NCBI RefSeq assembly: GCF_002215035.1
Contig: NZ_NKFP01000006.1
Span: 2,571,080 to 2,635,079, forward strand
Reading direction: 5' to 3'
Length of the DNA stretch: 64,000 nt
From: Leptolyngbya ohadii IS1
GTDB taxonomy: Bacteria; Cyanobacteriota; Cyanobacteriia; Elainellales; Elainellaceae
This document shows, one piece after another, positions 52,456 to 60,275 of this stretch (position 1 is its first letter; each line of letters starts with the position of its first letter). A model generated the notes under the pieces. The model was given only the letters and a program-made list of their open reading frames with translations, searched no databases and was not told the origin of the DNA. A program made the translations under genes and the position numbers.

Positions 52456-52640
52456 ACCTCGACCTGTCCTCTCCGAATCTTCCTGACCAGTTCCCTTGCT
52501 GCCTTTTGAGTCATTGAGTGTTGAATGATTCGCGCTCTCGACCAGTTCGCTATGTTGATGTAATGGGAATGGTCGTAGGTAACAGCGGCATGAGGCTCAC
52601 TTTTTGGAACCCATACGAACCATAGTTTTCTAGGTGCCAT
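52452..52640 (-). CDS. Small basic protein (62 aa)
   Basis: ATG 52640, three bases after the preceding stop. Starts MAPRKLWFVWVPK; the rest is mixed and ends RELVRKIRRGQVEV, basic and helical. It overlaps the next small gene by ATGA. Unknown function. Confidence 0.6.
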   Translation of the reverse strand: MAPRKLWFVWVPKSEPHAAVTYDHSHYINIANWSRARIIQHSMTQKAARELVRKIRRGQVEV

Positions 52641-52642
52641 AG

Positions 52643-53179
52643 TTAGAATCCTGTAAATTTCATCTCCAATTGGTTTCCCCGCTCGATCGCGTCGATGATT
52701 TTGCCGTCTGTGACGAGGTATCGCCACTGCGCTCCGCCGTCGCTGTTGATGATGCAGGCAGGCTCATCGAGCTTCATTTGCAGGTCAAATAGGCTCTTAA
52801 ACTCCCCTGCTTTGTCCTTAATCTCAGTTGCCAGAGTCAGGGGAATCTCGCGATCGGCTTGGTTCAGTGAACCGGGCGGGCAAATCGACAGACGTGGATC
52901 AGAGGACAGTGCCGGAACGTTGGACAGTGCGGTTTGCGTTGCCGTGCTAAGGCGATCGCCTGCTGCCTTCACTTCCTCAGTGAATGGCTTTGGGTTTTCC
53001 TCCGGCTGCTTGGCATCCTGGGCAGATTGGGTGAACCATTCCCAGGTAGCCTTTCCCGCACTCCAGACCGGAGCAAATTCAAAGGATTTCTGCGACCCAA
53101 CCAGGGGAGCTGCAACGATTCCGGCAACCGCAACCAGCACAGCTAAGGCAATCGTCCCTTTGAAAAAGTTCTCGATCAT
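52643..53179 (-). CDS. Membrane-anchored periplasmic protein (178 aa)
   Basis: ATG 53179 overlaps the upstream stop (ATGA). One N-terminal helix (GTIALAVLVAVAGIVAAPLVG), then a mostly polar periplasmic part with CxxC-distant Cys (SICPPGS, PACIINSD) and a coiled segment. No family recognised; topology matches a core structural component of an envelope machine. Confidence 0.65.
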   Translation of the reverse strand: MIENFFKGTIALAVLVAVAGIVAAPLVGSQKSFEFAPVWSAGKATWEWFTQSAQDAKQPEENPKPFTEEVKAAGDRLSTATQTALSNVPALSSDPRLSICPPGSLNQADREIPLTLATEIKDKAGEFKSLFDLQMKLDEPACIINSDGGAQWRYLVTDGKIIDAIERGNQLEMKFTGF

Positions 53180-53529
53180 GGGGCTGTCTCTTCCCTTTCG
53201 GGTGCGGTTCCGTTAGTAGGCGGCGCGACTACATCGCTAGACTGCTGCGGTTGCGCTCCAGGGCTAAAGGTCGAATTGGGGATGTTACGCACCAGCGATC
53301 GAACAAAACACCCTGCCGGGTTGCCCCACGTTTGGGGGAATGCCAAATTCCAGGGCTGACCGCATACCTCACCGTCGAGGGCTTTCAGTGTGGTAATGAC
53401 CATCCCGACGACTAAAACCTGACAGCCAAACTTCACCCACGATTCGATCGAACTGGGGGAGTAGTTGAAGTCGGTAAGGACTTCCCAGATTGAACCGCTG
53501 CTGCCGTTGTAGTTTCTGTTGCTGCTCAT
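53176..53529 (-). CDS. Membrane protein (117 aa)
   Basis: One hydrophobic helix ~33-52 (CQVLVVGMVITTLKAL), Ser/Asn-rich N-terminus, and a tail rich in Pro, Ser and Gln. Two Cys after the helix are probably periplasmic. Ten bases downstream of the ATPase gene. Unknown function. Confidence 0.6.
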   Translation of the reverse strand: MSSNRNYNGSSGSIWEVLTDFNYSPSSIESWVKFGCQVLVVGMVITTLKALDGEVCGQPWNLAFPQTWGNPAGCFVRSLVRNIPNSTFSPGAQPQQSSDVVAPPTNGTAPEREETAP

Positions 53530-53539
53530 TGCTTGTTAC

Positions 53540-54892
53540 CTATCCTTCGTGGGTGAGCCGTTTGTATTCTTCGCGGGCTTGCAGGTAGGCTTTATTGCCG
53601 CCCTTCTTTGCCCCCCAAACTGCCAGAATGATCTGGTCTTGATTCAGTCCTGATTGCTTCAGTTCAGAGATGCGGTTCAGCAGTTTTTCGTCAGAATCCA
53701 GCCCTGAACCGAGCGGTTCAAGCCGTTTTTGAACCGCTGAACCAGAGGGTTCAGAATCGCTGCACTCCTCATCCTGCGTATGGTTCACCGATCGGTTCAG
53801 TTCCGGTTCAGCGGTTCGAGGTTGAACTGCGGCTGAACCTGCCTGAACCAGATCGGTGAAGTCCATTCCCCCTTTCATCCAGGGGGCGATCGCCACTTCG
53901 ATCGGGTCTTTGCCGGGGTACTTCAATCGCCCTTTGAGGGCTGGGACTGGCTCCCCTGTTTCAGGGTCAACTTTTGCCAGCAGTTCAAGTTCAAGCATCC
54001 CGGCATCCCTCGCACCGCTCACCCCTTTAGCGCCACCCAGCGAAAGCAGGGTGCGATCGTGGGAGACGAAAAGAACGCACTTCCCAATCTTGCGAATGTC
54101 TGACAGAGCAGTTTTGAGGAACTGTCCTGACCATTTGCAGCGGTCAGCCCAATTGGTCATCTCCTCAGCGAGAAGGGTGTCCTTCGACGGCTTGAAGTTG
54201 GGATTATTGGCACGGTCGAGGTATGCAGCTTTAACTTCCTCCTCGAACTGTTTCATCGCCTCATCGATCGCGGCGTAATCCATCCCCTCACCGATGACTT
54301 CCAGACCTTTCCATTGCCCATAGGCACGGTGCGGGTCGAGAATGCCGATCTTGTGTCCTGCCTTATGGCGGCATCGCAGCAGGTAGGATGCAAAGCTGGT
54401 TTTGCCTGCTCCCTGTGCCCCGAAAATCAGCACAGCAGGATAGTGAATCAGGTCTTTGAACCAGAGATATTCAGGCGGGATAGTAACCGCTTTTGCGGGC
54501 TGTGCCTGGGGAACTGCGATCGGTTGCGCTTGAGTTTCGATCGTTGCCCGCATTGGTACGGGTTCAGGTTCAAATTCTGCCTGCATCGACATCGCGGCAA
54601 CTTCAGCGGATGAATGAGGCAGGCGGGGAACGGTGGGGGCTGCTGCCAGGACAGGATGATCGTCTTCTCCGTTGCGCTGGTGGGAGCAGAACAGACTGTA
54701 AGCCATGCCCGCCTGCGCCAGTCCCAGCGAGATAAACAACCATTGAAACTCGGAACGATAGCCAATCGGTCTAACGACTTTTGCCACTCGATCGATCTGG
54801 CATTCCGCACGACCCGATAGCGTAGCAGCAACCATCATCAGGGGGGCTGATGCTCCCATCAGTCCCAGAATCAGCGCATCTTTCATCTTCAT
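53540..54892 (-). CDS. Membrane-anchored P-loop ATPase (FtsK/VirD4-like translocase candidate)
   Basis: 450 residues. Two N-terminal TM helices (~8-25 and ~52-68), then a Pro/Gln/Ala-rich linker, then a P-loop domain with Walker A GAQGAGKTS (158-166) and a LLAEE Walker B (240-244), followed by KCVLFVSHDRT as a sensor-like strand. The last 45 residues (RISELKQSGLNQDQIILAVWGAKKGG split) form a C-terminal module known from cyanobacterial plasmid ATPases. Two-TM plus ATPase is the layout of DNA-translocating FtsK/TraB or VirD4-type coupling proteins. The start overlaps the upstream gene (ATGA). Confidence 0.75.
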   Translation of the reverse strand: MKMKDALILGLMGASAPLMMVAATLSGRAECQIDRVAKVVRPIGYRSEFQWLFISLGLAQAGMAYSLFCSHQRNGEDDHPVLAAAPTVPRLPHSSAEVAAMSMQAEFEPEPVPMRATIETQAQPIAVPQAQPAKAVTIPPEYLWFKDLIHYPAVLIFGAQGAGKTSFASYLLRCRHKAGHKIGILDPHRAYGQWKGLEVIGEGMDYAAIDEAMKQFEEEVKAAYLDRANNPNFKPSKDTLLAEEMTNWADRCKWSGQFLKTALSDIRKIGKCVLFVSHDRTLLSLGGAKGVSGARDAGMLELELLAKVDPETGEPVPALKGRLKYPGKDPIEVAIAPWMKGGMDFTDLVQAGSAAVQPRTAEPELNRSVNHTQDEECSDSEPSGSAVQKRLEPLGSGLDSDEKLLNRISELKQSGLNQDQIILAVWGAKKGGNKAYLQAREEYKRLTHEG

Positions 54893-55581
54893 GGGGCTGT
54901 CCCTCCGCTGTAGGTCTGCTGGCTTTGGGACTGCCGGAAGCTTTCAAACTGCGATGCTTTGGTGTAAAGCTGTTCGATTGCTCCGGTCAAGTCGATCGTC
55001 TCCACATAGGGCTGCTGGGGCGATCCGCTCACTGGAGTAGATAAGGCTGCTCCAATGTCTTGCAGCGTTTCGGCTTCTACCCGGAAGCGGGTCGCTGTCT
55101 CACTGTCGGTCGGGATTTTGCCTTCCAGCAGCATTTGCTGAACGGTTGCCGCCTGTGCCTGATATGCCCGTAATAGCCACTGATACGGGCTTGTGCATTG
55201 GCTTAAGCCTTCCTCATTGCATTTAACCGAGGCATGGTTCAGCCACCGCTGGGCGCGGGCATTGGTCAGGCGCGACTGGGTAGAGTCGATCGCTTCACTG
55301 AGCTGCTTCTGCTGCACTCCTACCGCGTCCCAAAGTTCCTGATTGTTAACGGTCTGCTCCGCTGCCGGGGAAGCGGTGGGGACGGGTGAGGGCTGAATCA
55401 AATCGGCGATCGATTGTTCTTTGCCGATGGTCTGAGGCTTTGACCCTGCCACAATTCCAGCAGCGTTCAGGACATGACCCAGCAGGGCGATCGCCAGAAT
55501 TCCGCTGCCTGCCAGCAGCAGCATTTTGACGGCTCCGGGCATCCCGGCGAATTTGGTTTTGATAGCGTCAGTTGGGTTCAT
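54889..55581 (-). CDS. Single-pass membrane protein with long periplasmic helix region
   Basis: ATG 55581. 230 residues. TM ~18-36 (VKMLLLAGSGILAIALLGHV), then a Pro/Ala-rich stretch and long helical segments (QELWDAVGVQQKQLSEAIDSTQ, ATRFRVEAETLQDIGAAL). Two Cys. Resembles pseudopilin-like or scaffold subunits in layout only. It overlaps genes on both sides. Confidence 0.6.
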   Translation of the reverse strand: MNPTDAIKTKFAGMPGAVKMLLLAGSGILAIALLGHVLNAAGIVAGSKPQTIGKEQSIADLIQPSPVPTASPAAEQTVNNQELWDAVGVQQKQLSEAIDSTQSRLTNARAQRWLNHASVKCNEEGLSQCTSPYQWLLRAYQAQAATVQQMLLEGKIPTDSETATRFRVEAETLQDIGAALSTPVSGSPQQPYVETIDLTGAIEQLYTKASQFESFRQSQSQQTYSGGTAP

Positions 55582-55888
55582 TAATTTCCCCTTTGAGTTC
55601 CTGGAGGGCAACTAGAACTGAGGTCTGATCGGGAGTAAGGGCATATCGTTCGCTGATTGCGCCGATAGCGCGATCGAGTTGCGCTGGGGTGATTGCCTGC
55701 TGCCGGATAGCGCGTCTGTAAGCCTTGCTTGCTTCTCCGGCTGCTAGGGCAGCAGTGCTGCCCGTAATGCTGGTGATGGTAGCGAGCAGGTTGAAATTGC
55801 GAACCTGTAACCCGCTCACCGTCACAACTCCAGCGGCGATAAACCCGACTGCTGCGCCGATCGACCCTTGAATGAGTCGGTCGATCAT
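55568..55888 (-). CDS. Membrane protein (106 aa)
   Basis: ATG 55888. Two or three hydrophobic helices (IGAAVGFIAAGVVTV, LLATITSITGSTAALAAG) and a polar helical tail (TPAQLDRAIGAISERYAL). It overlaps the next gene by 14 bases. Unknown function in the same unit. Confidence 0.6.
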   Translation of the reverse strand: MIDRLIQGSIGAAVGFIAAGVVTVSGLQVRNFNLLATITSITGSTAALAAGEASKAYRRAIRQQAITPAQLDRAIGAISERYALTPDQTSVLVALQELKGEINEPN

Positions 55889-55893
55889 GGGGC

Positions 55894-56184
55894 TTATCTC
55901 CCGTAGCGAAGTTGGGTGATTAATGCCTCGCAAACTCCCAGCAGTTCATCATCTGAGGCGCGATCGAGACGGAGGGTGAAGTCTTCGATCGTGTCGTAAC
56001 TGACCTGGGGCGATCGAGTTCGGTCAAGAATGGACTCCAGGGATTCCCCAGTCGCTAACTTGGAGGAAATGAGCAAAAGTAGAACGGTTTTTTCTTCACG
56101 GCTAACTCGCTGAAACTCAGCACCATAGCGGTTCACAAGCGAGTCAATCTGGGGAGTTTGAACGTAGTAAGTAACGGGCTTCAT
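55894..56184 (-). CDS. Hypothetical cytoplasmic protein (96 aa)
   Basis: AGGAG precedes the ATG. Helical, charged (EFQRVSREEKTVLLLLISSKL..DDELLGVCEALITQL). No domain recognised. It may be a regulator or chaperone for the membrane parts. It is separated from the ParM/ParR block by 73 bases, which hold a CCGCTGC..GCAGCGG hairpin. Confidence 0.6.
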   Translation of the reverse strand: MKPVTYYVQTPQIDSLVNRYGAEFQRVSREEKTVLLLLISSKLATGESLESILDRTRSPQVSYDTIEDFTLRLDRASDDELLGVCEALITQLRYGR

Positions 56185-56257
56185 AATTGAAAGGACTCCT
56201 GAATTTAGTGTTTTGGGGTTATACCGCTGCTTCGATTTCTCAGGTCAGGGCAGCGGT

Positions 56258-56410
56258 TTAATGAATGTTTTGCACGATCCAATCGATAACGGCTTGTTTC
56301 TCTCTGGGATTAGCGATCGGTAGGCTCCGGGCTAGCTTCTGCGTGTCGCGGTGTCTGCGGTACTGAGTAATCTGCCGAGCGTAGTCTATTGGGATAAAGT
56401 CGGTTTTCAT
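56258..56410 (-). CDS. Small protein (50 aa) coupled to the RHH gene
   Basis: Start and preceding stop share a base (TGATG). MKTDFIPIDYARQITQYRRH, then a basic helical core (TQKLARSLPIANPREKQAVIDW). No family recognised. The overlap is the main evidence. Confidence 0.55.
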   Translation of the reverse strand: MKTDFIPIDYARQITQYRRHRDTQKLARSLPIANPREKQAVIDWIVQNIH

Positions 56411-56616
56411 CAGTCCAGCAACCCTGCAAGTTCTTCGAGTTCGGAGCGGTCAGAAGTGGCTTTATGCGGAGCATTGCCGTTTTTAGGGAGGGGTGAGTTT
56501 TCCCGGCTCTGGAATATGAGCAGGTTTACTATCTCTGTCGGGTCGGAGATGCCCCATTCTTCGCCCTTTTGCCGCACAAAGTCCTGGAGGTAGGGTTTTA
56601 CCGTAACTCTCACCAT
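56410..56616 (-). CDS. RHH-like small protein (ParR-type adaptor candidate)
   Basis: 68 residues: VRVTVKPYLQDFVRQKGEEWG and PTEIVNLLIFQSRE make a strand-helix-helix pattern of an RHH DNA-binding protein, followed by a polar tail. It overlaps the ParM-like stop codon (TGATG). A ParM plus RHH pair is the layout of type II plasmid partition; the RHH protein would bind a centromere and the filament tip. Confidence 0.7.
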   Translation of the reverse strand: MVRVTVKPYLQDFVRQKGEEWGISDPTEIVNLLIFQSRENSPLPKNGNAPHKATSDRSELEELAGLLD

Positions 56617-57653
56617 CAGTTACCTCGCAGTTGCAGATAGGCGATCCGAGCCATACCGCGAGCATTCGCCCAGTGCCCATCTGGAACGGGCGTGATTTTC
56701 TTGATTTCCAGCAATTCGGCGATGAGGGGGAGTTGGGAGCCGCCGCCAATCGCCAGGAATGCGGATGCGGTAGGAAGCCAGGGAGCCGCAATTTTTAGGG
56801 CAGGGGACAGGACAGAGCTAACCCAGATTTTGAGTTCCGAAACGTAAATACTGCGGAAGTTCCAGCCTGTTTTGCCGTACTCGAATGAACCGTTTTCGAT
56901 GCCTGCCCTGATGATCTGGCGATCGCCTTCCTGTCCTAGTCGCTGACGAGTTTCGAGGGATGAGGCAATGGAGTCGATCAACCGTTCCACTCCTTCGGGA
57001 ATGACACGCCGCTGGAGCAGTTTGCCACGAGCGATGAACTGGGAAACGATAGTGGTTCCCTGTCCCAGGTCGATCAGCACAGTCTGAGCGTCGGGGTCGA
57101 TGAGCTGCCGAGCATTGACGATCGCGCCTGCTCCCTCTTCCAAGACTTTTTGAACGGAGATGGAGATGGTACAGGGCTTGCCATGTTCAGCGAATTGAAC
57201 GATGTGTTCGCCCTCCAATGCAGATTGCAGGGATTCACCGAAGGTCTGTGCATCCTGAGTGGATGCAACCATTGAGAGATGCCACTGGGGGCGGTATTGC
57301 AGGGTAGACATTGCCCCCAGGAAAAGCTGCAAACCGAACTCTGGCTTACCTTTAGGGCTGTCTACGACCCGAAGGACAGTGGTGGGGCTGTAGCTGTAGG
57401 CAAGGCTACCTGTCATCCACATTTGTCCGATCAAGTCGGTGCGAGTTCCGCCCAGATATTCCACCAGTCCGCCCTCACTGGTGGCTGGGATGTCGAGGAT
57501 TCGAGTTTTCTGCACAGGGAGGATGTAGCTGCTATGCCGAATTTCCGCCAAATCTACGACTGCCTTGAGATGCCCGTTGCCGATATCGGCTGAGGCGGGT
57601 AGTAGTTGGCTGTCACTGGCAATGGTAGCCATTCTAGGAAGGGATAAAGTCAT
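56616..57653 (-). CDS. ParM-like actin-family ATPase
   Basis: ATG 57653 with GCGAGG upstream (TTG 57659 possible). 345 residues. Phosphate-1 loop ADIGNGHLKAVVD (residue ~25), phosphate-2 loop VLIDLGQGTTIVSQF (~195), adenosine motif LAIGGGSQLPLI (~305). This is the actin/ParM/Alp fold; the nearest named group is plasmid-segregation StbA/ParM-like. It forms filaments that push plasmids apart, or here might drive transfer. First gene of the unit that ends at 50216. Confidence 0.85.
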   Translation of the reverse strand: MTLSLPRMATIASDSQLLPASADIGNGHLKAVVDLAEIRHSSYILPVQKTRILDIPATSEGGLVEYLGGTRTDLIGQMWMTGSLAYSYSPTTVLRVVDSPKGKPEFGLQLFLGAMSTLQYRPQWHLSMVASTQDAQTFGESLQSALEGEHIVQFAEHGKPCTISISVQKVLEEGAGAIVNARQLIDPDAQTVLIDLGQGTTIVSQFIARGKLLQRRVIPEGVERLIDSIASSLETRQRLGQEGDRQIIRAGIENGSFEYGKTGWNFRSIYVSELKIWVSSVLSPALKIAAPWLPTASAFLAIGGGSQLPLIAELLEIKKITPVPDGHWANARGMARIAYLQLRGN

Positions 57654-57783
57654 GGGCAAAAACCTCGCTTAAATGCTTGTGGTGTCCTGGCTTGAGGCTG
57701 ATACAGTGAGGCAATTAAGGGCTGTTTTCCCTGCCTCTGGCTGCTAGCAGATGCCGTTTTGTGGCATCCAATGACAACACAAT

Positions 57784-57815
57784 AAAAAAGCCCCACGTTT
57801 GGGGCAAGGCTTTTT
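57784..57815 (-). terminator. Rho-independent terminator
   Basis: GCCCC (57790-57794) pairs with GGGGC (57801-57805), flanked by AAAAAA and TTTTT, so it can work on both strands. On the minus strand it ends the gene at 57837; the ParM promoter must lie to the left of it, between 57660 and 57783, where I see no clear -35/-10. Confidence 0.7.
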
Positions 57816-57836
57816 CCTATTAATTAGGTCTATTTT

Positions 57837-58151
57837 TTATTCAAGTCGCTTCAGATACTCTGCGTTTAAGCCCTGCTCCGCTAAAAGCTGCTCCGCTTCA
57901 AGCAGTGCGTTGATTCTGGCAAGTTCTTTTTTGTACTTTTCGTCGCATTTAGGGAAATCGGGAGGTGTGCCCCATGTTTCTACGGTTTTGACGCTGATCT
58001 CTAGCGTATGGGCAAGCACCCTTACCCAGTTTCCCTTGTAGCCGTACTCGCCCTCCTTCATCCGGGCGTACTTTTCGCAGAATTTCCGAGGCTCCAAAAC
58101 CCGCACTCCCCCAAGATTGCTCTCGTTTCTATATCTAATCAAGCCAATCAT
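57837..58151 (-). CDS. Hypothetical regulator-like protein (104 aa)
   Basis: Residues ~20-75 (KFCEKYARMKEGEYGYKGNWVRVLAHTLEISVKTVETWG, split) look like an HTH with EISVKTVETWG as recognition helix, then a helical acidic C-terminus. It is divergent from the 58255 genes across an inverted-repeat operator. No family recognised. Confidence 0.6.
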   Translation of the reverse strand: MIGLIRYRNESNLGGVRVLEPRKFCEKYARMKEGEYGYKGNWVRVLAHTLEISVKTVETWGTPPDFPKCDEKYKKELARINALLEAEQLLAEQGLNAEYLKRLE

Positions 58152-58203
58152 AGGGAATCTCCGAGTGAGTAGGAATGGAATGCCATAATTCTACCTGAAA
58201 GTA

Positions 58204-58234
58204 TTCCTAAAAAATAGGAAAACTGTGATATAGT
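58204..58234 (+). promoter_or_regulatory. Promoter with overlapping inverted-repeat operator
   Basis: TTCCTA-AAAAA-TAGGAA (58204-58220) overlaps the -35 position; TATAGT at 58229-58234 with an upstream TG is an extended -10. GGAGGAA follows at 58244. The divergent HTH-like protein at 57837 is a natural candidate repressor. Confidence 0.65.
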
Positions 58235-58254
58235 TAATTCATCGGAGGAATCCG

Positions 58255-58374
58255 GTGGTTGCCCTAATCCAAACGGGGGCTGAGGAGAGCCAGCCATACA
58301 AGCATCTCAGGTCTTTTCGGTTGTACCTAACGACCGAGCCTAATGCAGCCGTCGCCTGTCCCAAGCCAGGGTGA
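58255..58374 (+). CDS. Short leader peptide (39 aa), GTG start
   Basis: GTG 58255 four bases after GGAGGAA. The peptide is polar and unrecognised (MVALIQTGAEESQPYKHLR..). It stops three bases before ATG 58378 of the next frame, so it may couple translation. It could be non-functional leader sequence. Confidence 0.4.
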   Translation: MVALIQTGAEESQPYKHLRSFRLYLTTEPNAAVACPKPG

Positions 58375-58377
58375 GAA

Positions 58378-58737
58378 ATGCAGAGGGGGCAAAAACAATC
58401 CCCACCGATCGCTAACCAACTTGCCGGAAGGAACGCGATGGATGGGGAACTCCAAACCAAAGTAAGGATTAAGCAAATGATTGCACAGATTCAAGAACGG
58501 CGGAACGATATCGCGCTACTGGATGAGCTGATCGATCGTGAGACGGTTGCCGCTCCCGAATATCGGTTTCGAGTAACGCTGATCAACCGTAGAACCGAGG
58601 ATGAGCAAAGCTTTGAGATTACGACAGGAAGTGATTCTTTCACCTGCGTTTTACGTGAAGTTCAATTCCAGCGCAGTGAGCGGAAGCTTGGGAGCTACGA
58701 GATTTTCGACGTAGTTGACTATAACGAACCCTTTTAA
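58378..58737 (+). CDS. Hypothetical protein (119 or 99 aa)
   Basis: Two starts are possible: ATG 58378 after AGGGTGAG, and ATG 58438 after AAGGAA. The core is helical at first (KVRIKQMIAQIQERRNDIALLDELID), then beta (YRFRVTLINRRTEDEQSFEITTG). No family recognised. First of a run of small rightward genes ending at the Rad52-like gene. Confidence 0.6.
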   Translation: MQRGQKQSPPIANQLAGRNAMDGELQTKVRIKQMIAQIQERRNDIALLDELIDRETVAAPEYRFRVTLINRRTEDEQSFEITTGSDSFTCVLREVQFQRSERKLGSYEIFDVVDYNEPF

Positions 58738-58800
58738 TCCCGTCTCTCAAGTCACACACAGGGGAGGTTACTCCCCCATTCACCCACAAGCTTTTCAACC

Positions 58801-59286
58801 ATGCGCCTCACCGTTACCTACCTCTCGGATCGTGCCTACCTTGCCTCTACCGACGATCGCGCCTTTGTTGCCCGATACGAACTGCTGAAAACTAAGCCCA
58901 CGGCTCGCTTGAAGTCTGTCTATGTTGGTGCATCGTCAATGCAGTTAGCCCAGGCGATCGCCCAACAGGTTCGGCAACTGTTCCAGGTCAACGTGGAAGT
59001 CCGATCGGCAACTCGCACCGATGCCCGTTTTGAAGTGGTGATTCGCGCTCCGAGAGTGGCAATCCAGGCAGAGGTTGAGAAGTTTCTGTGGGTGCTGATG
59101 CAAAACCTTCACCCTATTCCCGTCGCTTCCCATGCAAGTACAAATCCCACAATCAGCCGCGATCGCCCGTTGTACGCTGTCCCATCCAGAACTGCCGAAC
59201 AAGAAAGTATCAATAGCCTGTACCCGGTTCGACGCTTGCGAACTGGCACAGAGGCAAGTCGCCCAATATCCCGGCTGGACAATTGA
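58801..59286 (+). CDS. Hypothetical protein (161 aa)
   Basis: ATG 58801, no clear ribosome-binding site. Residues 1-105 are alpha/beta and look genuine (RLTVTYLSDRAYLAST, AQAIAQQVRQLFQVNVEV). The C-terminal ~55 residues are low in order and run over a second frame (59132) that looks more protein-like. Unknown function. Confidence 0.55.
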   Translation: MRLTVTYLSDRAYLASTDDRAFVARYELLKTKPTARLKSVYVGASSMQLAQAIAQQVRQLFQVNVEVRSATRTDARFEVVIRAPRVAIQAEVEKFLWVLMQNLHPIPVASHASTNPTISRDRPLYAVPSRTAEQESINSLYPVRRLRTGTEASRPISRLDN

Positions 59287-59308
59287 AGCAGTGCATTGGA
59301 ACCGTTAG
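59132..59308 (+). CDS. Small protein (58 aa) overlapping the previous gene in another frame
   Basis: ATG 59132. The product (MQVQIPQSAAIARCTLSHPE..) ends with a well-formed amphipathic segment (TRFDACELAQRQVAQYPGWT). It overlaps the last ~155 bases of the upstream gene, +1 in phase. The composition favours this frame as real; no ribosome-binding site is evident. Confidence 0.45.
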   Translation: MQVQIPQSAAIARCTLSHPELPNKKVSIACTRFDACELAQRQVAQYPGWTIEAVHWNR

Positions 59309-59410
59309 CCCCGCATGGGTCAGGGTGCATCCTCACACATATCTCCTGACCCTGCCATGATCTCTATCTCTGACGTTCATCAAGCTTTCGCAACAAGGAA
59401 AACCGCTCCC

Positions 59411-59707
59411 ATGCAAATCACCGCACCGACTACCTACAACGGCATTACCTACTGGATTAGGGGCACGTTGCCGAAAACCGTTGCCGATACCGGAAGCTAT
59501 CAGTACGTCATTGAACATCCCAACACCGGAGAGACAATCAAGTCAAACGATACCTACGATCGCGTCATTGCCTGCAATCAGGCAGCACGGCAAGCGATCG
59601 ACCTGATGGTGGGAGTGACCCAGAAGCGCAAACCACAAGTGCTAGAACCCATGTCTGAGCCTGAACCTGAAGCCGCACCAAAACGCAGACGCAGGAGGGC
59701 TAGCTGA
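59411..59707 (+). CDS. Hypothetical protein (98 aa) with basic tail
   Basis: ATG 59411 after AAGGAAAA is preferred to ATG 59357 or 59315. Begins MQITAPTTYNGITYWI; mixed strand/helix body, and a Pro/Glu stretch ending in KRRRRRAS, a likely DNA/RNA-binding tail. Its stop shares a base with the Rad52-like start (TGATG). Confidence 0.65.
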   Translation: MQITAPTTYNGITYWIRGTLPKTVADTGSYQYVIEHPNTGETIKSNDTYDRVIACNQAARQAIDLMVGVTQKRKPQVLEPMSEPEPEAAPKRRRRRAS

Positions 59708-60168
59708 TGCAATCTCCCACACCTCCAGACCTCAAAGTGGTAAATCCTGAGCAGCCGCAGACCCAGAGCCGAAAGCCCTTTCGCCGTCCGATCGCCGATA
59801 TCCTGGCCGACCTGTCAAAGCCTGTCCCTAAGCGGTTCATTCAGAAGCTTGAAAAGAAGAACAACCGCACCGGAAAAGTGACCTACCTGGACTACGTGGC
59901 TTGGTATCACGTTGTTAAATTGCTCGATTTCTATGCCCCTGGCTGGGAAGGCGAGATCACGCACATCTCACAAATGGGCGATCGCATTGTCCTAACCTAT
60001 GCGCTCACGATTCATGCAGAAGAGGGCGATTTCGTCCGTACTGCAACGGGTCAAGAATTGCTGGACTGTGGCAGCTATGGCGACAGCTCCTCAAACGCAG
60101 AGGCGATGGCTTTTAAACGTGCGGCTGCAAAATTCGGATTGGCGTTAGAACTCTACGAAAAAGACTGA
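59707..60168 (+). CDS. Rad52/Rad22-like single-strand annealing protein
   Basis: 153 residues. The core reads VTYLDYVAWYHVVKLLDFYAPGWEGEI.. GDSSSNAEAMAFKRAAAKFGLALELY, the signature of Rad52/Rad22-type recombinases found in cyanobacteria and phages. It anneals complementary single strands and would help the element recombine or repair after transfer. N-terminal ~30 residues are Pro/Gln-rich. Confidence 0.85.
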   Translation: MQSPTPPDLKVVNPEQPQTQSRKPFRRPIADILADLSKPVPKRFIQKLEKKNNRTGKVTYLDYVAWYHVVKLLDFYAPGWEGEITHISQMGDRIVLTYALTIHAEEGDFVRTATGQELLDCGSYGDSSSNAEAMAFKRAAAKFGLALELYEKD

Positions 60169-60275
60169 CCCACAATCTCACCTGTAACAGCCCTTTCCAG
60201 AAGTGCCAACTGTTCACCCCTGCCAATCCGCCTGAGAAACCGATCGGCAGGGATACCCCAAGACGAGGCATTTCA

